Shown: positions 17,016 to 28,512 of the stretch, piece by piece
Layout: each line of letters opens with the position of its first letter
Numbering within the stretch: position 1 is the first letter of the stretch
Assembly: GCA_020725555.1 (NCBI GenBank)
Contig: DYEU01000034.1
Span: 124,001-188,000 of the forward strand
Length of the DNA stretch: 64,000 nucleotides
Direction: 5' to 3'
Source: Desulfatibacillum sp.
Lineage (GTDB): Bacteria; Desulfobacterota; Desulfobacteria; Desulfobacterales; SpSt-501
Translations under genes and position numbers: made by a program
Notes under the pieces: generated by a model
What the model was told of the DNA's origin: nothing
Database searches by the model: none
What the model saw: only the letters and a program-made list of their open reading frames with translations

Positions 17016-17040
17016 AGCCGAGGGCGCGTTCTTCCGATAG
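17013..17040 (+). promoter_or_regulatory. candidate sigma-28 promoter of flgN
   Basis: TAAA followed after 16 bases by TCCGATAG resembles the FliA consensus (TAAA-N15-GCCGATAA) with one extra spacer base and two mismatches in the -10. It overlaps the flgJ stop codon and ends 36 bases before the flgN ATG. It would place flgN in the late class. Confidence 0.55.
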
Positions 17041-17076
17041 AGAGCTTGAGCGGCCCGCCTGCCGGGCCCGGGTGCG

Positions 17077-17577
17077 ATGGAGATCGATTTTCGCAGACTG
17101 GTCGCGCTGCTGAAGCGGGAGGCGGAGATCTGCCGCGCCTGGGTCGCGGCTCTCGAGCGCCTGGCGGCGGCCTCCGCGGCCGCTGATCCGGAAGGGGTTT
17201 CCTCGCTGGTCGGCGAGATGAGCCGCCTGCAGCAGCGCATGCGGGAGGCCGAGGGGCTGCGCGGCGAGTGGATCGCGGGGCTGGCGGCGAGCTTGGGGTG
17301 TGCCGCCGCGGAGATCACCCTCCGTCGGGTCGTCCATCTCGCCCCTCCCGTCGAGGGCCGCGTGCTGAGCGATCTGCGCGAGGAGATCTCCGGCCTGCTC
17401 CAGAGACTCCGGGACCTCCAGGGACGCGCGAGCCTGGATTGCCGGAGGGCGGCGGAGCTGGCGCAGGCGCTTTTCGACACCGCCCGGGGCCTTTCCGCGG
17501 GCGGGGTGCGCTACGGCAGCGAGGGGCGTCTCGAGGAAGGCCGCCGGGGCGGGGCCCTCGTATCGCGGGATGCCTGA
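17077..17577 (+). CDS. flgN: FlgN-like chaperone
   Basis: This 166-residue all-helical protein fits FlgN, the export chaperone for FlgK and FlgL. The sequence is rich in Leu, Glu and Arg heptads with no membrane segment ('LVALLKREAEICRAWVAALE' and 'LLQRLRDLQGRASLDCRRAA'). Position after flgJ and upstream of flgK/flgL supports this. Primary similarity within the family is weak, so the name rests partly on context. The last 30 residues are Gly/Arg-rich. Confidence 0.78.
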   Translation: MEIDFRRLVALLKREAEICRAWVAALERLAAASAAADPEGVSSLVGEMSRLQQRMREAEGLRGEWIAGLAASLGCAAAEITLRRVVHLAPPVEGRVLSDLREEISGLLQRLRDLQGRASLDCRRAAELAQALFDTARGLSAGGVRYGSEGRLEEGRRGGALVSRDA

Positions 17578-17616
17578 ACGCAACGGAAATCCGAGGGGTC
17601 AAGGGGGAGTCGGGCG

Positions 17617-20183
17617 ATGAGCAGAAATGAGCGCAACCTCTGCCGGCGGTTGGACGGACTGCGCGAGAGCCTGGAGGAGATGCGGCTCGATGACGCCCAG
17701 GCCTGGCGTGCCGCCGCCTCCGAGATCGAAGGGATCGCCGCAAAGGTCCCGGTTCGGGCCGGTGCCGTGAAATCGCTTCTCAACGCGGCGGCCGGCGCCC
17801 TGAGCCGAATCGGCTGCGGCGCATCCGGCTGCTCGCTCGCCGTGGTGGAGGCGCTCTCCGCGGCGCTCAAGGCCGCATCCGAGGGCATCGCCGGCCAAGC
17901 CGACGCCGCAGCCCTCGCCCGCATCGAAGAGGAGATCCACCGCGTGTGCGCCAACGCCCCCGGCGCCCGGGCGGCATCCGGGGAGCCGGCCGGCGCCGTG
18001 CTCCAGGAGGCGCTCGCCCGGCTGCTTTCGATAGAGCCGGGCGACCCGGCCGCCTGGTCGGCCGAGGCCGCGCTGCTTGAGCCCGTCGCGCAATCGCCCG
18101 ATCTTCCCCCGCGCGGCCGGGAGGCGGCGGCCGAGGCCGCTCGCCTTTGCCGGCAGGAGGCCGCGGCCGCGCCGGATTCGGGCGGCGAAGAGCGGGCGGC
18201 GCGGGTCGCCGCGCTGATCGATGAGGCGCTCGGGACCCTGGAGGAAGAACGCCCGCCGGCCGAGGCGCCTCCCGCGCCTCCCGCAGCCGTGGAGCCCCCC
18301 GCGCCGGAGGCCGCCCCCGCCGCGGCGGAGCCCGAAAACTTCATGCCCCGGGGCGCCGACCCCGATCTCCTCGCCGAGTTCATCACCGAGAGCACCGATC
18401 TCATCCAGAACGCCGAGGAGGCGCTGCTCTCGCTCGAGCACGACCCCGACGACCTTGAGGCCGTGGGCCGCGTCTTTCGCGCCTTCCACACGATCAAGGG
18501 CACGGCCGGCTTTCTCGAGCTCACCCTGATCAACGAGCTCGGTCATCACGCCGAGACCCTCCTCAGCCGGGTGCGGGACGGCGAGATCCGCTACCGCGGC
18601 GGCTACGCCGATCTGAGCCTCCAGGCGCTCGATGCGATCAAGCAGCTGGTCGCCGGGGTCGGCCAGGCCCTGGCCGGAGGGTGCCTCGCCAAGCCCGCGG
18701 GCTACGACCGCCTGCTCGAGGTCCTCAAGGACCCCGAGAGCCACGGCGTCTCCGAGGAGCCCAGCGACGCGCAGGCCCCCCGCATCGGCGACATCCTGGT
18801 GGCGCAGGGAAAGGTGCCGCGCGAGGCGCTCGAGGAGGCGCTCCGGCGCTTCCCGGAGGAAAAGGCCGGGGTCGCGCTGGTCAAGTCGCAGGCCGCGAGC
18901 CTCGCCGACGTGAGCCAGGCCCTGCGCGTCCAGAAGCAGATGCGCGCCGGCGCGACCGCGGTCGAATCCTCGGTGCGCGTGAGCACGCAGCGGCTCGACC
19001 GCCTGATCGACATGGTGGGCGAGCTGGTCATCGCCCACTCCATGGTGGCCCAGGACGCGCTCGTGACCGGGGGCGGCCACCACGGGCTCGCCAAGAAGGT
19101 CGCCCACACGAGCAAGATCGTGCGCGAGCTCCAGGACATCAGCATGTCGATGCGCATGGTGCCGCTCAAGGCGACCTTCAACAAAATGGCCCGGCTCGCC
19201 CGCGACGTCGGGCGCAAGCTCGGCAAGAACGTCGTGTTCGTGACCGAGGGGGAGGACACCGAGATCGACCGCAACCTCGTCGACGTGGTGAATGACCCCC
19301 TCGTGCACATGGTGCGCAACGCCGTCGACCACGGCATCGAGAGCCCCGAGGAGCGCCGCGCCGCCGGCAAGCCCGAGCAGGGGACGGTCAAGATCGCGGC
19401 CTTCCACTCCGCGGGGAGCGTCGTCGTCGAGATCAGCGACGACGGCAAGGGGCTCGACCGCGAGGCGATCCTCGCCAAGGCCCGCGAGCGGGGGCTCGTC
19501 GCCGAGAACGCCGAGCCGAGCGACCGGGAGGTCTTCAACCTGATTTTCGAACCCGGCTTCTCCACGGCCAAGGTCGTAACCGACGTCTCCGGCCGCGGCG
19601 TGGGGATGGACGTGGTCAAGAAGAACATCGAGCTCTTGCGCGGGACGGTGGAGATCCGCTCCGAGAAGGGCAAGGGAAGCGTCTTCCGCATGAGCCTGCC
19701 GCTCACGCTGGCCATCATCGACGGCATGGTGATCCGTGTCGCAAGCGAGACCTACGTGCTGCCGACGATCGCGATCGTGCGCTCGGTCAAGCCTGCGGCG
19801 GCCGATGTGCACACCGTTTTCGGGCAGGGCGAGATGCTCCGCCTGCAGGGCCGCCTGATCCCGCTCTACCGCCTGGACGACGTCTTCGGTCTCACCGGCG
19901 CCTGCCGCGACCTCGCTCAGGGGATCGTGGTCGTCGTGGAGGACGGCGAGCGCCAGGCCGGGCTGGTCGTCGACGAGCTCGTGGGGCGCCAGCAGGTGGT
20001 GATCAAGAGCCTGGGCGAGGCGATGAAAAACATCCCCGGCATTTCGGGGGGGCGATTCTGCCGAACGGCCGGGTGGGGCTGATTCTCGACGTGGGGGGGC
20101 TGCTGAAGTTCGCCGCACCGGAACGGCGGGAGGGGCTGCGCGCCGAGGAGGCCGCCTGCCGCCAGCAGGCCGAGGCCGCCTGA
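17617..20183 (+). CDS. cheA: Chemotaxis histidine kinase CheA, C-terminus out of frame by one base
   Basis: CheA autophosphorylates and passes phosphate to CheY/CheB. Residues 1-245 are an Ala-rich helical extension. The Hpt domain begins at about 248 with phospho-site His291 in 'VFRAFHTIKGTAGF'. An 'IGDILVAQGKVPREALEEAL' segment (about 389-408) resembles the MshEN-type motif. Dimerisation ('QRLDRLIDMVGELVIAHSMV'), ATPase (N-box 'HMVRNAVDHGIE' at about 564, 'GRGVGMDVVKKN' at about 660) and CheW-like domains follow. As read, the frame stops at 20082 after 821 residues. A one-base shift at the G7 run 20046-20052 restores the expected 'AILPNGRVGLILDVGGLL' and stops at 20183 (about 855 aa). Either a sequencing error or a slippage site explains this; the protein is otherwise intact. 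Confidence 0.93.
20046..20052 (+). repeat. G7 tract at the cheA frame break
   Basis: Seven G residues where eight are needed to keep cheA in frame. With G8 the codons read Ser-Gly-Gly-Ala-Ile-Leu and continue into the conserved CheA end. Confidence 0.85.
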
Positions 20184-20198
20184 AGCTTAGGGGAAGGG

Positions 20199-21026
20199 GT
20201 GAACCCGGAGATGCAGACCGCGGTCGAGGATCTGAAACCGCACCATTTCCGCAAGATCAGCGAGGTCGTCCACCGCGTGGCCGGCATCCACCTCAAGGAC
20301 GGCAAGGAGGCCCTCGTCCGCGCGCGGCTCATGAAACGGCTGCGGCGCCTGGGCATCGGGCGGGTCGAGGACTATCTCGAGCTGATCGAAAGCGAGCGGG
20401 GGGCGGCGGAGATCCCCGAGCTGGTCGACGTGATGACGACCAACAAGACGCATTTCTTCCGCGAGGCCGACCACTTCGTCTTCCTGCACGAGACCGTGCT
20501 CCCGGCGCTCGCCGGCCGGAAGCTGCGCTTCTGGAGCGCCGCCTGCTCCTCGGGGGAAGAGCCCTACTCCCTGGCCATGATTCTGCGGGAGCATCTCGCC
20601 GACATCGAGCGCCGGGACGTGCGGATTTTGGCGACCGACATTTCGCGGCGGGTGTTGGAAAAGGCCCGCAGGGCGGTCTACCCCGCCGCCGTGCTGGAGG
20701 AGGTGCCCTTCGCGGCCCTGCGCCGCCATTTCCAGGCGCGCCCCGGGTCCCGGCCGGCGGAGGTCGTCGTGGCGGAAGAGGTCCGCCGCCTGGTCCACTT
20801 CGCGCACCTGAACCTGATGGAGCCGTGGCCGATGCGCGGCCCCTTCCAGGTCATCTTCTGCCGGAACGTGATGATCTACTTCGACCGGCCCACCCAGCAG
20901 GAGCTGATCCGGCGCTTCTGGGAGATCCTCGAGCCGGGGGGGTATCTCTTCGTGGGGCATTCGGAGGGCTTGTCGGCCATCCGCCACGATTTCCGCTACG
21001 TCCGGCCGGCGGTGTACCGCAAGTGA
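20199..21026 (+). CDS. cheR: Chemoreceptor methyltransferase CheR
   Basis: CheR (275 aa) methylates chemoreceptor glutamates with SAM. An N-terminal helical domain ('FRKISEVVHRVAGIHLKDGK') precedes the methyltransferase: 'FWSAACSSGEEPYSLAMILR', 'ILATDISRRVLEKARRAVY', 'VIFCRNVMIYFDRPTQQELI' and 'GGYLFVGHSEGL'. GTG at 20199 is preceded by AGGGGAAGG; ATG at 20211 is an alternative. It starts 15 bases after the restored cheA stop. Confidence 0.97.
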   Translation: MNPEMQTAVEDLKPHHFRKISEVVHRVAGIHLKDGKEALVRARLMKRLRRLGIGRVEDYLELIESERGAAEIPELVDVMTTNKTHFFREADHFVFLHETVLPALAGRKLRFWSAACSSGEEPYSLAMILREHLADIERRDVRILATDISRRVLEKARRAVYPAAVLEEVPFAALRRHFQARPGSRPAEVVVAEEVRRLVHFAHLNLMEPWPMRGPFQVIFCRNVMIYFDRPTQQELIRRFWEILEPGGYLFVGHSEGLSAIRHDFRYVRPAVYRK

Positions 21027-21048
21027 GTCGCGCGGGGGACGGGGGCCG

Positions 21049-21522
21049 ATGAACCTCACCGTGATGGTCGGGGACATGAAGACGGGCGCCGCGGGAGATA
21101 CCATCGTGACCCACGCGCTGGGCAGCTGCCTGGGGCTGGTGGTCTACGACCCGGTGCTGAAGATCGGCGGGCTGCTCCACGCCATGCTGCCGCTCTCCAG
21201 CATCAACCCGGAGAAGGCGCAGGCGAACCCGGCCATGTTCGTCGACACCGGGGTGCCGCTGCTGTTCCGGTCGCTCTACGAACAGGGGGCCCTGAAATCG
21301 CGCCTCCAGGTGAAGGCGGCGGGTTGCGGGGCGCCCATGGGGCGAAACGAGGTCTTCAAGATCGGGGAGCGGAACTACACCGTGCTGAAGAAGCTCTTGT
21401 GGAAAAACAACATCCTGCTCGCCGCCGAGGACGTCGGCGGCAGCCAGAGCCGGACGCTGCACTTCGACCTCGCAACGGGCGAGGTCGTGGTCGCCAGCAA
21501 CGGGACGCGCAAACCCCTGTAA
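21049..21522 (+). CDS. cheD: Chemoreceptor deamidase CheD
   Basis: CheD (157 aa) deamidates receptor glutamines and in some bacteria is the partner of CheC. The catalytic Cys27 ('THALGSCLGLVVYD') and His44 ('GGLLHAMLP') are present, as is the Thr-bearing 'VDTGVPLLF' region and 'KAAGCGAPM'. No cheC lies nearby; a CheX-like phosphatase is encoded 1.3 kb downstream. Confidence 0.97.
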   Translation: MNLTVMVGDMKTGAAGDTIVTHALGSCLGLVVYDPVLKIGGLLHAMLPLSSINPEKAQANPAMFVDTGVPLLFRSLYEQGALKSRLQVKAAGCGAPMGRNEVFKIGERNYTVLKKLLWKNNILLAAEDVGGSQSRTLHFDLATGEVVVASNGTRKPL

Positions 21523-21552
21523 GCCGGGGTTGCGGAAATGAGGCCGGGCGCC

Positions 21553-22392
21553 ATGCGGCTCGAAGAGATCACGCGATCGGTCGATACCTTGCCCGCCATG
21601 GGCGGAGCCGCCCTCCGGGTGCTCGCCCTGATCGAGGACGCCCAGGCCAGCGCGGCACGGATCGAGAAGGCCCTGCGCGAGGACCCCGGGGTGACGGCGA
21701 ATCTCCTGCGGCTCGCCAATTCGGCCTACTTCGGCATCCCGTCGCGGATCGGTTCGTTGCGTCAGGCGGTGAGCCTCCTCGGGCTGCGGCGGGTGACCCA
21801 GATGGTCGTCGCCGCTTGCGCGGCCGCGGTCCTGCAGCGGCCGGTGGAAGGCTACGACCTGCCCGCGGGCGAGCTCTGGCGGCACTCGCTCGCCGTCTCG
21901 GTGGCGGCCGAGGGGCTCGTCCGGGAGCTCGGCATCGGGGCGGGCGAGGAGATCTTCACCGCGGCGCTGCTCCACGACGTCGGCAAAATCGTGCTCGGCC
22001 GGTTCGTCTGCGAGGAGATGGCGCGGATCGAGGCCGCGCTCGGCCGGGGACTCACCTTCGAAGAAGCCGAGACCGCGGCCCTCGGCGTCGATCACGCGGC
22101 CGTGGGCGCCGATCTGCTGGCGCGGTGGGCGCTCCCGGCCGACATCGTCTATGCCGTGCGCTGGCACCACGACCCCGACCGGGCCCCGGCGAGCCACCCC
22201 ATGCTCGACGTGGTGCACGTCGCCAACGTCCTGTGCCGGATGATCGGGATCGGCCTTGGCCGCGAGGGGCTGCAGACCGAGCCGTCGGAAACCGTGACCC
22301 GCAGGCTCGGGGTCGGGACCGGCCACCTGGAACGGGTGGCCAGCCGCACGCTCCAGTGGGCAAACGAGCTCGCCCAAGCGCTCGCCGCGTGA
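21553..22392 (+). CDS. HDOD domain protein
   Basis: About 279 residues made almost wholly of one HDOD domain, an HD-related fold common in signalling proteins that usually lacks catalysis. Visible landmarks are 'LPAMGGAALRVLALIEDAQA', 'NLLRLANSAYFGIPSRIGSL', 'AVSLLGLRRVTQMVVAA' and 'FTAALLHDVGKIVLGRF'. I chose ATG 21553 (GAGG 8 bases before); ATG 21538 is possible. It is the first of three HDOD proteins in the window and sits within the chemotaxis genes. Confidence 0.9.
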   Translation: MRLEEITRSVDTLPAMGGAALRVLALIEDAQASAARIEKALREDPGVTANLLRLANSAYFGIPSRIGSLRQAVSLLGLRRVTQMVVAACAAAVLQRPVEGYDLPAGELWRHSLAVSVAAEGLVRELGIGAGEEIFTAALLHDVGKIVLGRFVCEEMARIEAALGRGLTFEEAETAALGVDHAAVGADLLARWALPADIVYAVRWHHDPDRAPASHPMLDVVHVANVLCRMIGIGLGREGLQTEPSETVTRRLGVGTGHLERVASRTLQWANELAQALAA

Positions 22393-22438
22393 GGCGCGGC
22401 GGGAGGGACACGAACGGGAAAGATGCCGAGAGGGTTCG

Positions 22439-22820
22439 ATGGCGGTCAACGTTCTCATCGTCGATGACAGCGGCGTCATGCGATCCATGATCCGCAAGGC
22501 GATCGAGCTGAGCGGGCTGGCGGTCGGCGAGGTCCACCAGGCCGAAAACGGCCGCGAGGGGATGAAAATCCTCGACGCCTGTTGGATCGACCTCGTCCTC
22601 GTCGACATCAACATGCCGGTGATGAACGGGGAGGAAATGATCGCCGCCATGCGCGCGCGCGAGGAATTCCGCGCGATCCCGACCGTGGTGGTCTCCACCG
22701 AGGGGAGCCGCACGCGGATCGACCGGCTGGAGAAGGCCGGGGCGCGCTTCATCCACAAACCGTTTTCGCCGGAGAAACTGCGCGACACGCTGAAGGATCT
22801 CCTGGGAAGCGAGGTGTTCC

Positions 22821-22828
<8 letters not shown>
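22439..22828 (+). CDS. cheY: Chemotaxis response regulator CheY
   Basis: A stand-alone receiver of 129 residues with Asp9/Asp10, phospho-acceptor Asp56 ('LVLVDINMPVMNGEEM'), the Thr/Ser in 'VVVSTEG' and Lys in 'FIHKPFSPE'. Context among cheD, cheX and cheB, plus the CheY-binding motif of FliM, supports the motor output role. It overlaps the next gene by 8 bases. Confidence 0.95.
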
Positions 22829-25776
<2,948 letters not shown>

Positions 25777-25796
25777 TCACGCGGCAAGGAGGCCCC

Positions 25797-26708
25797 ATGA
25801 GGATCACCCAGACCATGATGGCCCGGATGTTCACGGGCGCGCTCAGGCGCCAGACCCAGGCGATGATCGTGCAGCAGGAGCGGATCGCGACCCAGAAGCG
25901 CATCAACCGCCCCTCCGACGATCCGGCCGGTGCGGGGCGGGCGCTCTCGGGACGGGCGGCGCTGGCCGGCCTCGAGAAGTACGCCTCCGGCATCCAGCAG
26001 GGGAAGAGCCGGCTCGAATTCAACGAGGAAACCCTCAAGCTAATCGGCGATCTCGTCCGGCAGGCCCGGCGCACGGCCGAGGAAAAAAGCGCCGGCGGGG
26101 TGAGCGCCGAGGAGCGGGCGCTGGCCGCGACCACGATTCAAGAGATCGCCGACCAGGTCCTGCAGCTCGCCAATGCGCGCTGGAACGGCGACTATGTCTT
26201 CGGCGGGGACCGCAAGGATGCCGCCCCCTTCGTGCGGGACGAGGACGGAAACGTCACCTACCGCGGCGAGCGCGGCGAATTTCTCATCCCCCTGCCGGGC
26301 GGCGGGCGGGTCGCCGTGGACGCCGACGGCCGCAACTATTTCCAGAACGCAGGCGCCGGCGGGGTGAATCTCTTCGACGCGCTGCGCGACCTCGTCGCCG
26401 GCCTCGAGAATCCCGATTTGGCGGAGGGCACGGTGCAGATCCGCGCCGTGATCGAGCCCCTGGAGCGGGCCGAGGTGCAGCTGCGCAACAAGCGCGCCGA
26501 GGTTGCGCCCCAGGCCTATCGCCTTCAGGCGACGGGGGAGCACCTTGCGCGCGTGCGGGCGGCCGTCCAGGCGGCGATCGGCCGCGACGAGGACGCCGAT
26601 GTGGCCCAGGCGATCGTCGAGCTGAAGAACCTCGAGGTCGCCTACGAGTCGACGCTGGCCGCGGCCTCGCGGATTTTGCAGCCCAGCCTGGTCGACTTCC
26701 TGCGGTAG
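25797..26708 (+). CDS. flgL: Hook-filament junction protein FlgL
   Basis: FlgL (303 aa) is the second junction protein. The N-terminus 'MRITQTMMARMFTGALRRQT' with 'KRINRPSDDPAGAGRALSGR' and the flagellin-like C-terminus 'IVELKNLEVAYESTLAAASR' identify it. The ATG at 25797 follows AAGGAGG by 5 bases; a TTG at 25773 overlapping the flgK stop is open but less likely. It ends the chemotaxis/late flagellar run; no flagellin gene is visible in the window. Confidence 0.93.
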   Translation: MRITQTMMARMFTGALRRQTQAMIVQQERIATQKRINRPSDDPAGAGRALSGRAALAGLEKYASGIQQGKSRLEFNEETLKLIGDLVRQARRTAEEKSAGGVSAEERALAATTIQEIADQVLQLANARWNGDYVFGGDRKDAAPFVRDEDGNVTYRGERGEFLIPLPGGGRVAVDADGRNYFQNAGAGGVNLFDALRDLVAGLENPDLAEGTVQIRAVIEPLERAEVQLRNKRAEVAPQAYRLQATGEHLARVRAAVQAAIGRDEDADVAQAIVELKNLEVAYESTLAAASRILQPSLVDFLR

Positions 26709-26740
26709 GAAAGGCCGGGCGCGGCCGGGGGATCGAGAAG

Positions 26741-27214
26741 ATGAGGAGTGGTTTGGGCATTGCCGGGGTCCTGATGCTCGCGGGGGCGCTCACCCTCGCC
26801 CCCGGGGGAGTCGCCTTCGGCCTTGACGGGGCCGCGGTGCTGCGCCTCAAGCAGGCCGGCGTGAGCGACGAGACGCTCGCCGTCCTGGCGCGCGAGAAGG
26901 CGATCGAGACCGGAGCCTTCAGCGTCGAGGAGATCGTCGCCCTCAAGGCCGCCGGCGTCGGCGAGGAGACCCTCCGGGCCGTGATCGCCTCGGGGTCCTT
27001 CCTCCGGGACCGCACGCCCGTCGTTTACGGCCGGGGGGTGCGGCCGATCCGCCTGAGCACGGTCGAGGATTTGCTGGCGCTCAAGGAGGCGGGCTTCTCG
27101 GACGAGGTGCTCCGGGCCGTGATCGCCGCCGGGAGCGCCGCAAACGAGCGGGAGCGCGAGGAGGCCCTGCGGGTGCTCGAGGGGCTGGGGATCTGGATCG
27201 ACGGCCGGAGGTGA
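26741..27214 (+). CDS. Small exported protein with a repeated helix-turn-helix unit
   Basis: A 157-residue protein with a signal peptide (about 1-26). The mature part carries three copies of a roughly 20-residue unit: 'VLRLKQAGVSDETLAVLA', 'IVALKAAGVGEETLRAVIA' and 'LLALKEAGFSDEVLRAVIA', each followed by a short linker. No cysteines or catalytic motif are seen. I recognise no named family. It ends 4 bases into the next frame if the upstream GTG of the kinase is used, so it may be co-translated with it. Confidence 0.75.
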   Translation: MRSGLGIAGVLMLAGALTLAPGGVAFGLDGAAVLRLKQAGVSDETLAVLAREKAIETGAFSVEEIVALKAAGVGEETLRAVIASGSFLRDRTPVVYGRGVRPIRLSTVEDLLALKEAGFSDEVLRAVIAAGSAANEREREEALRVLEGLGIWIDGRR

Positions 27215-27243
27215 GCCGCGGCCGTCGGGGGAGGAATCCGTCC

Positions 27244-28512
27244 GTGGAGCGTTGGGCGAAAAGCTCGGCCCGGTCGGCGGGGAGGGAGGATGCGCCGGCT
27301 TGCGCCGCCGGGGCCTGCGAGGATCTCCTCGAAGAGCTTCCGATCCTCGTGATCGGGCTTGCCGACGACCTGCGGGTGACCCGCTGGAACCGGCAGGCGG
27401 GAGAGCTTCTGGGAAAGCCGGCCGCCGAGGCCCTCGGCCGGCCGCTCGGCGGGCTCGCCTTGGGGATCGATGTCGGCCGCCTGCGCCGGGGGCTTGAGCA
27501 GTGCCCATCGCGCGGGGGGTGCCTGCGCCTCGAAGAGCTCGCCTGCAGGCGGCCCGACGGCCGCGAGGGGCTGCTCGGGCTCACCATCCACCGGCTGCGC
27601 GGCCAGGACCCGGCCGGAACGGTTTTCGTCGTCGTCGGCGCGGACATCACCGAGCGCAAGCTCCTCGAGCGGCAGCTCGCCCAGGCCCAGAAGCTGCGCT
27701 CGATCGGCCAGCTCGCCTCCGGCATCGCCCACGAGATCAACACCCCCACGCAGTACGTGGGGGACAACGTCCGTTTTCTGCAGGAGGCCTTTGACCGGCT
27801 CCTCGAGCTCCTGGGCGTGCAGGACGAGGTGATCGCGGAGCTCTGCGCCGCCTGTGGGACGGCCGCCCCCCGGCGCCTGGCCGAATCCCGCGCGCGGGCC
27901 GACGTGGGCTACCTCCGGGAGGAGGTTCCGGCCGCCGTGCGGCAGACGCTCGAGGGCGTGGAGCGCATCGCGCGCATCGTGCGGGCGATGAAGGACTTCG
28001 CCCACCCCGGGCGGCGCGAGCGGGCTCCGGCCGACGTGAACCGCATCATCGACACCACGATCACCGTGGCCCGCAACGAGTGGAAGTACGTGGCCGACGT
28101 GGAGACGGCGCTCGACCCGGCGCTCCCACCCGTGGTCTGTGACGCGGCCGAGATCGGGCAGGTGGTCCTCAACCTCCTGATCAACGCCGCCCACGCGATC
28201 GAGGATCGCCTGCGGCGGGACCCCGCCGCCGGCAAGGGCCGGATCCGGATCGAGACCCGCTCCGCCGGGGACCGCGCCGTGATCCGGGTCGAGGACTCCG
28301 GCTGCGGCATCCCCCCCGAGGTCCGCTCCCGCGTCTTCGACCCCTTCTTCACCACCAAGGAGGTCGGCCGGGGGACGGGCCAGGGGCTCGCCCTGTGCCA
28401 CGCGGCGGTCGTCGAGCGTCACGGCGGGAGGATCGACTTCCACTCCGAGGTCGGCCGGGGGACGGCCTTCACGATCGAGCTGCCCTTCGGCCGGCCGGAG
28501 GAGGACCCATGA
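27244..28512 (+). CDS. PAS-containing sensor histidine kinase
   Basis: About 422 residues with no membrane segment. A PAS domain (about 25-140, 'LPILVIGLADDLRVTRWNRQ') carries several Cys. HisKA has His163 in 'SIGQLASGIAHEINTPTQYV', and the ATPase domain shows 'LNLLINAAHAIED', 'VEDSGCGIPPE' and 'GTGQGLALCHAAV'. GTG 27244 has GGGGGAGGAA upstream; GTG 27211 is an alternative. It overlaps the next gene by 4 bases and probably phosphorylates one or both response regulators that follow. Confidence 0.93.
   Translation: MERWAKSSARSAGREDAPACAAGACEDLLEELPILVIGLADDLRVTRWNRQAGELLGKPAAEALGRPLGGLALGIDVGRLRRGLEQCPSRGGCLRLEELACRRPDGREGLLGLTIHRLRGQDPAGTVFVVVGADITERKLLERQLAQAQKLRSIGQLASGIAHEINTPTQYVGDNVRFLQEAFDRLLELLGVQDEVIAELCAACGTAAPRRLAESRARADVGYLREEVPAAVRQTLEGVERIARIVRAMKDFAHPGRRERAPADVNRIIDTTITVARNEWKYVADVETALDPALPPVVCDAAEIGQVVLNLLINAAHAIEDRLRRDPAAGKGRIRIETRSAGDRAVIRVEDSGCGIPPEVRSRVFDPFFTTKEVGRGTGQGLALCHAAVVERHGGRIDFHSEVGRGTAFTIELPFGRPEEDP

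Noticed and set aside
17617-20183. cheA as a pseudogene
   Set aside because: All catalytic domains are intact and the lost segment is only the final 33 residues, recoverable by one base at a homopolymer.
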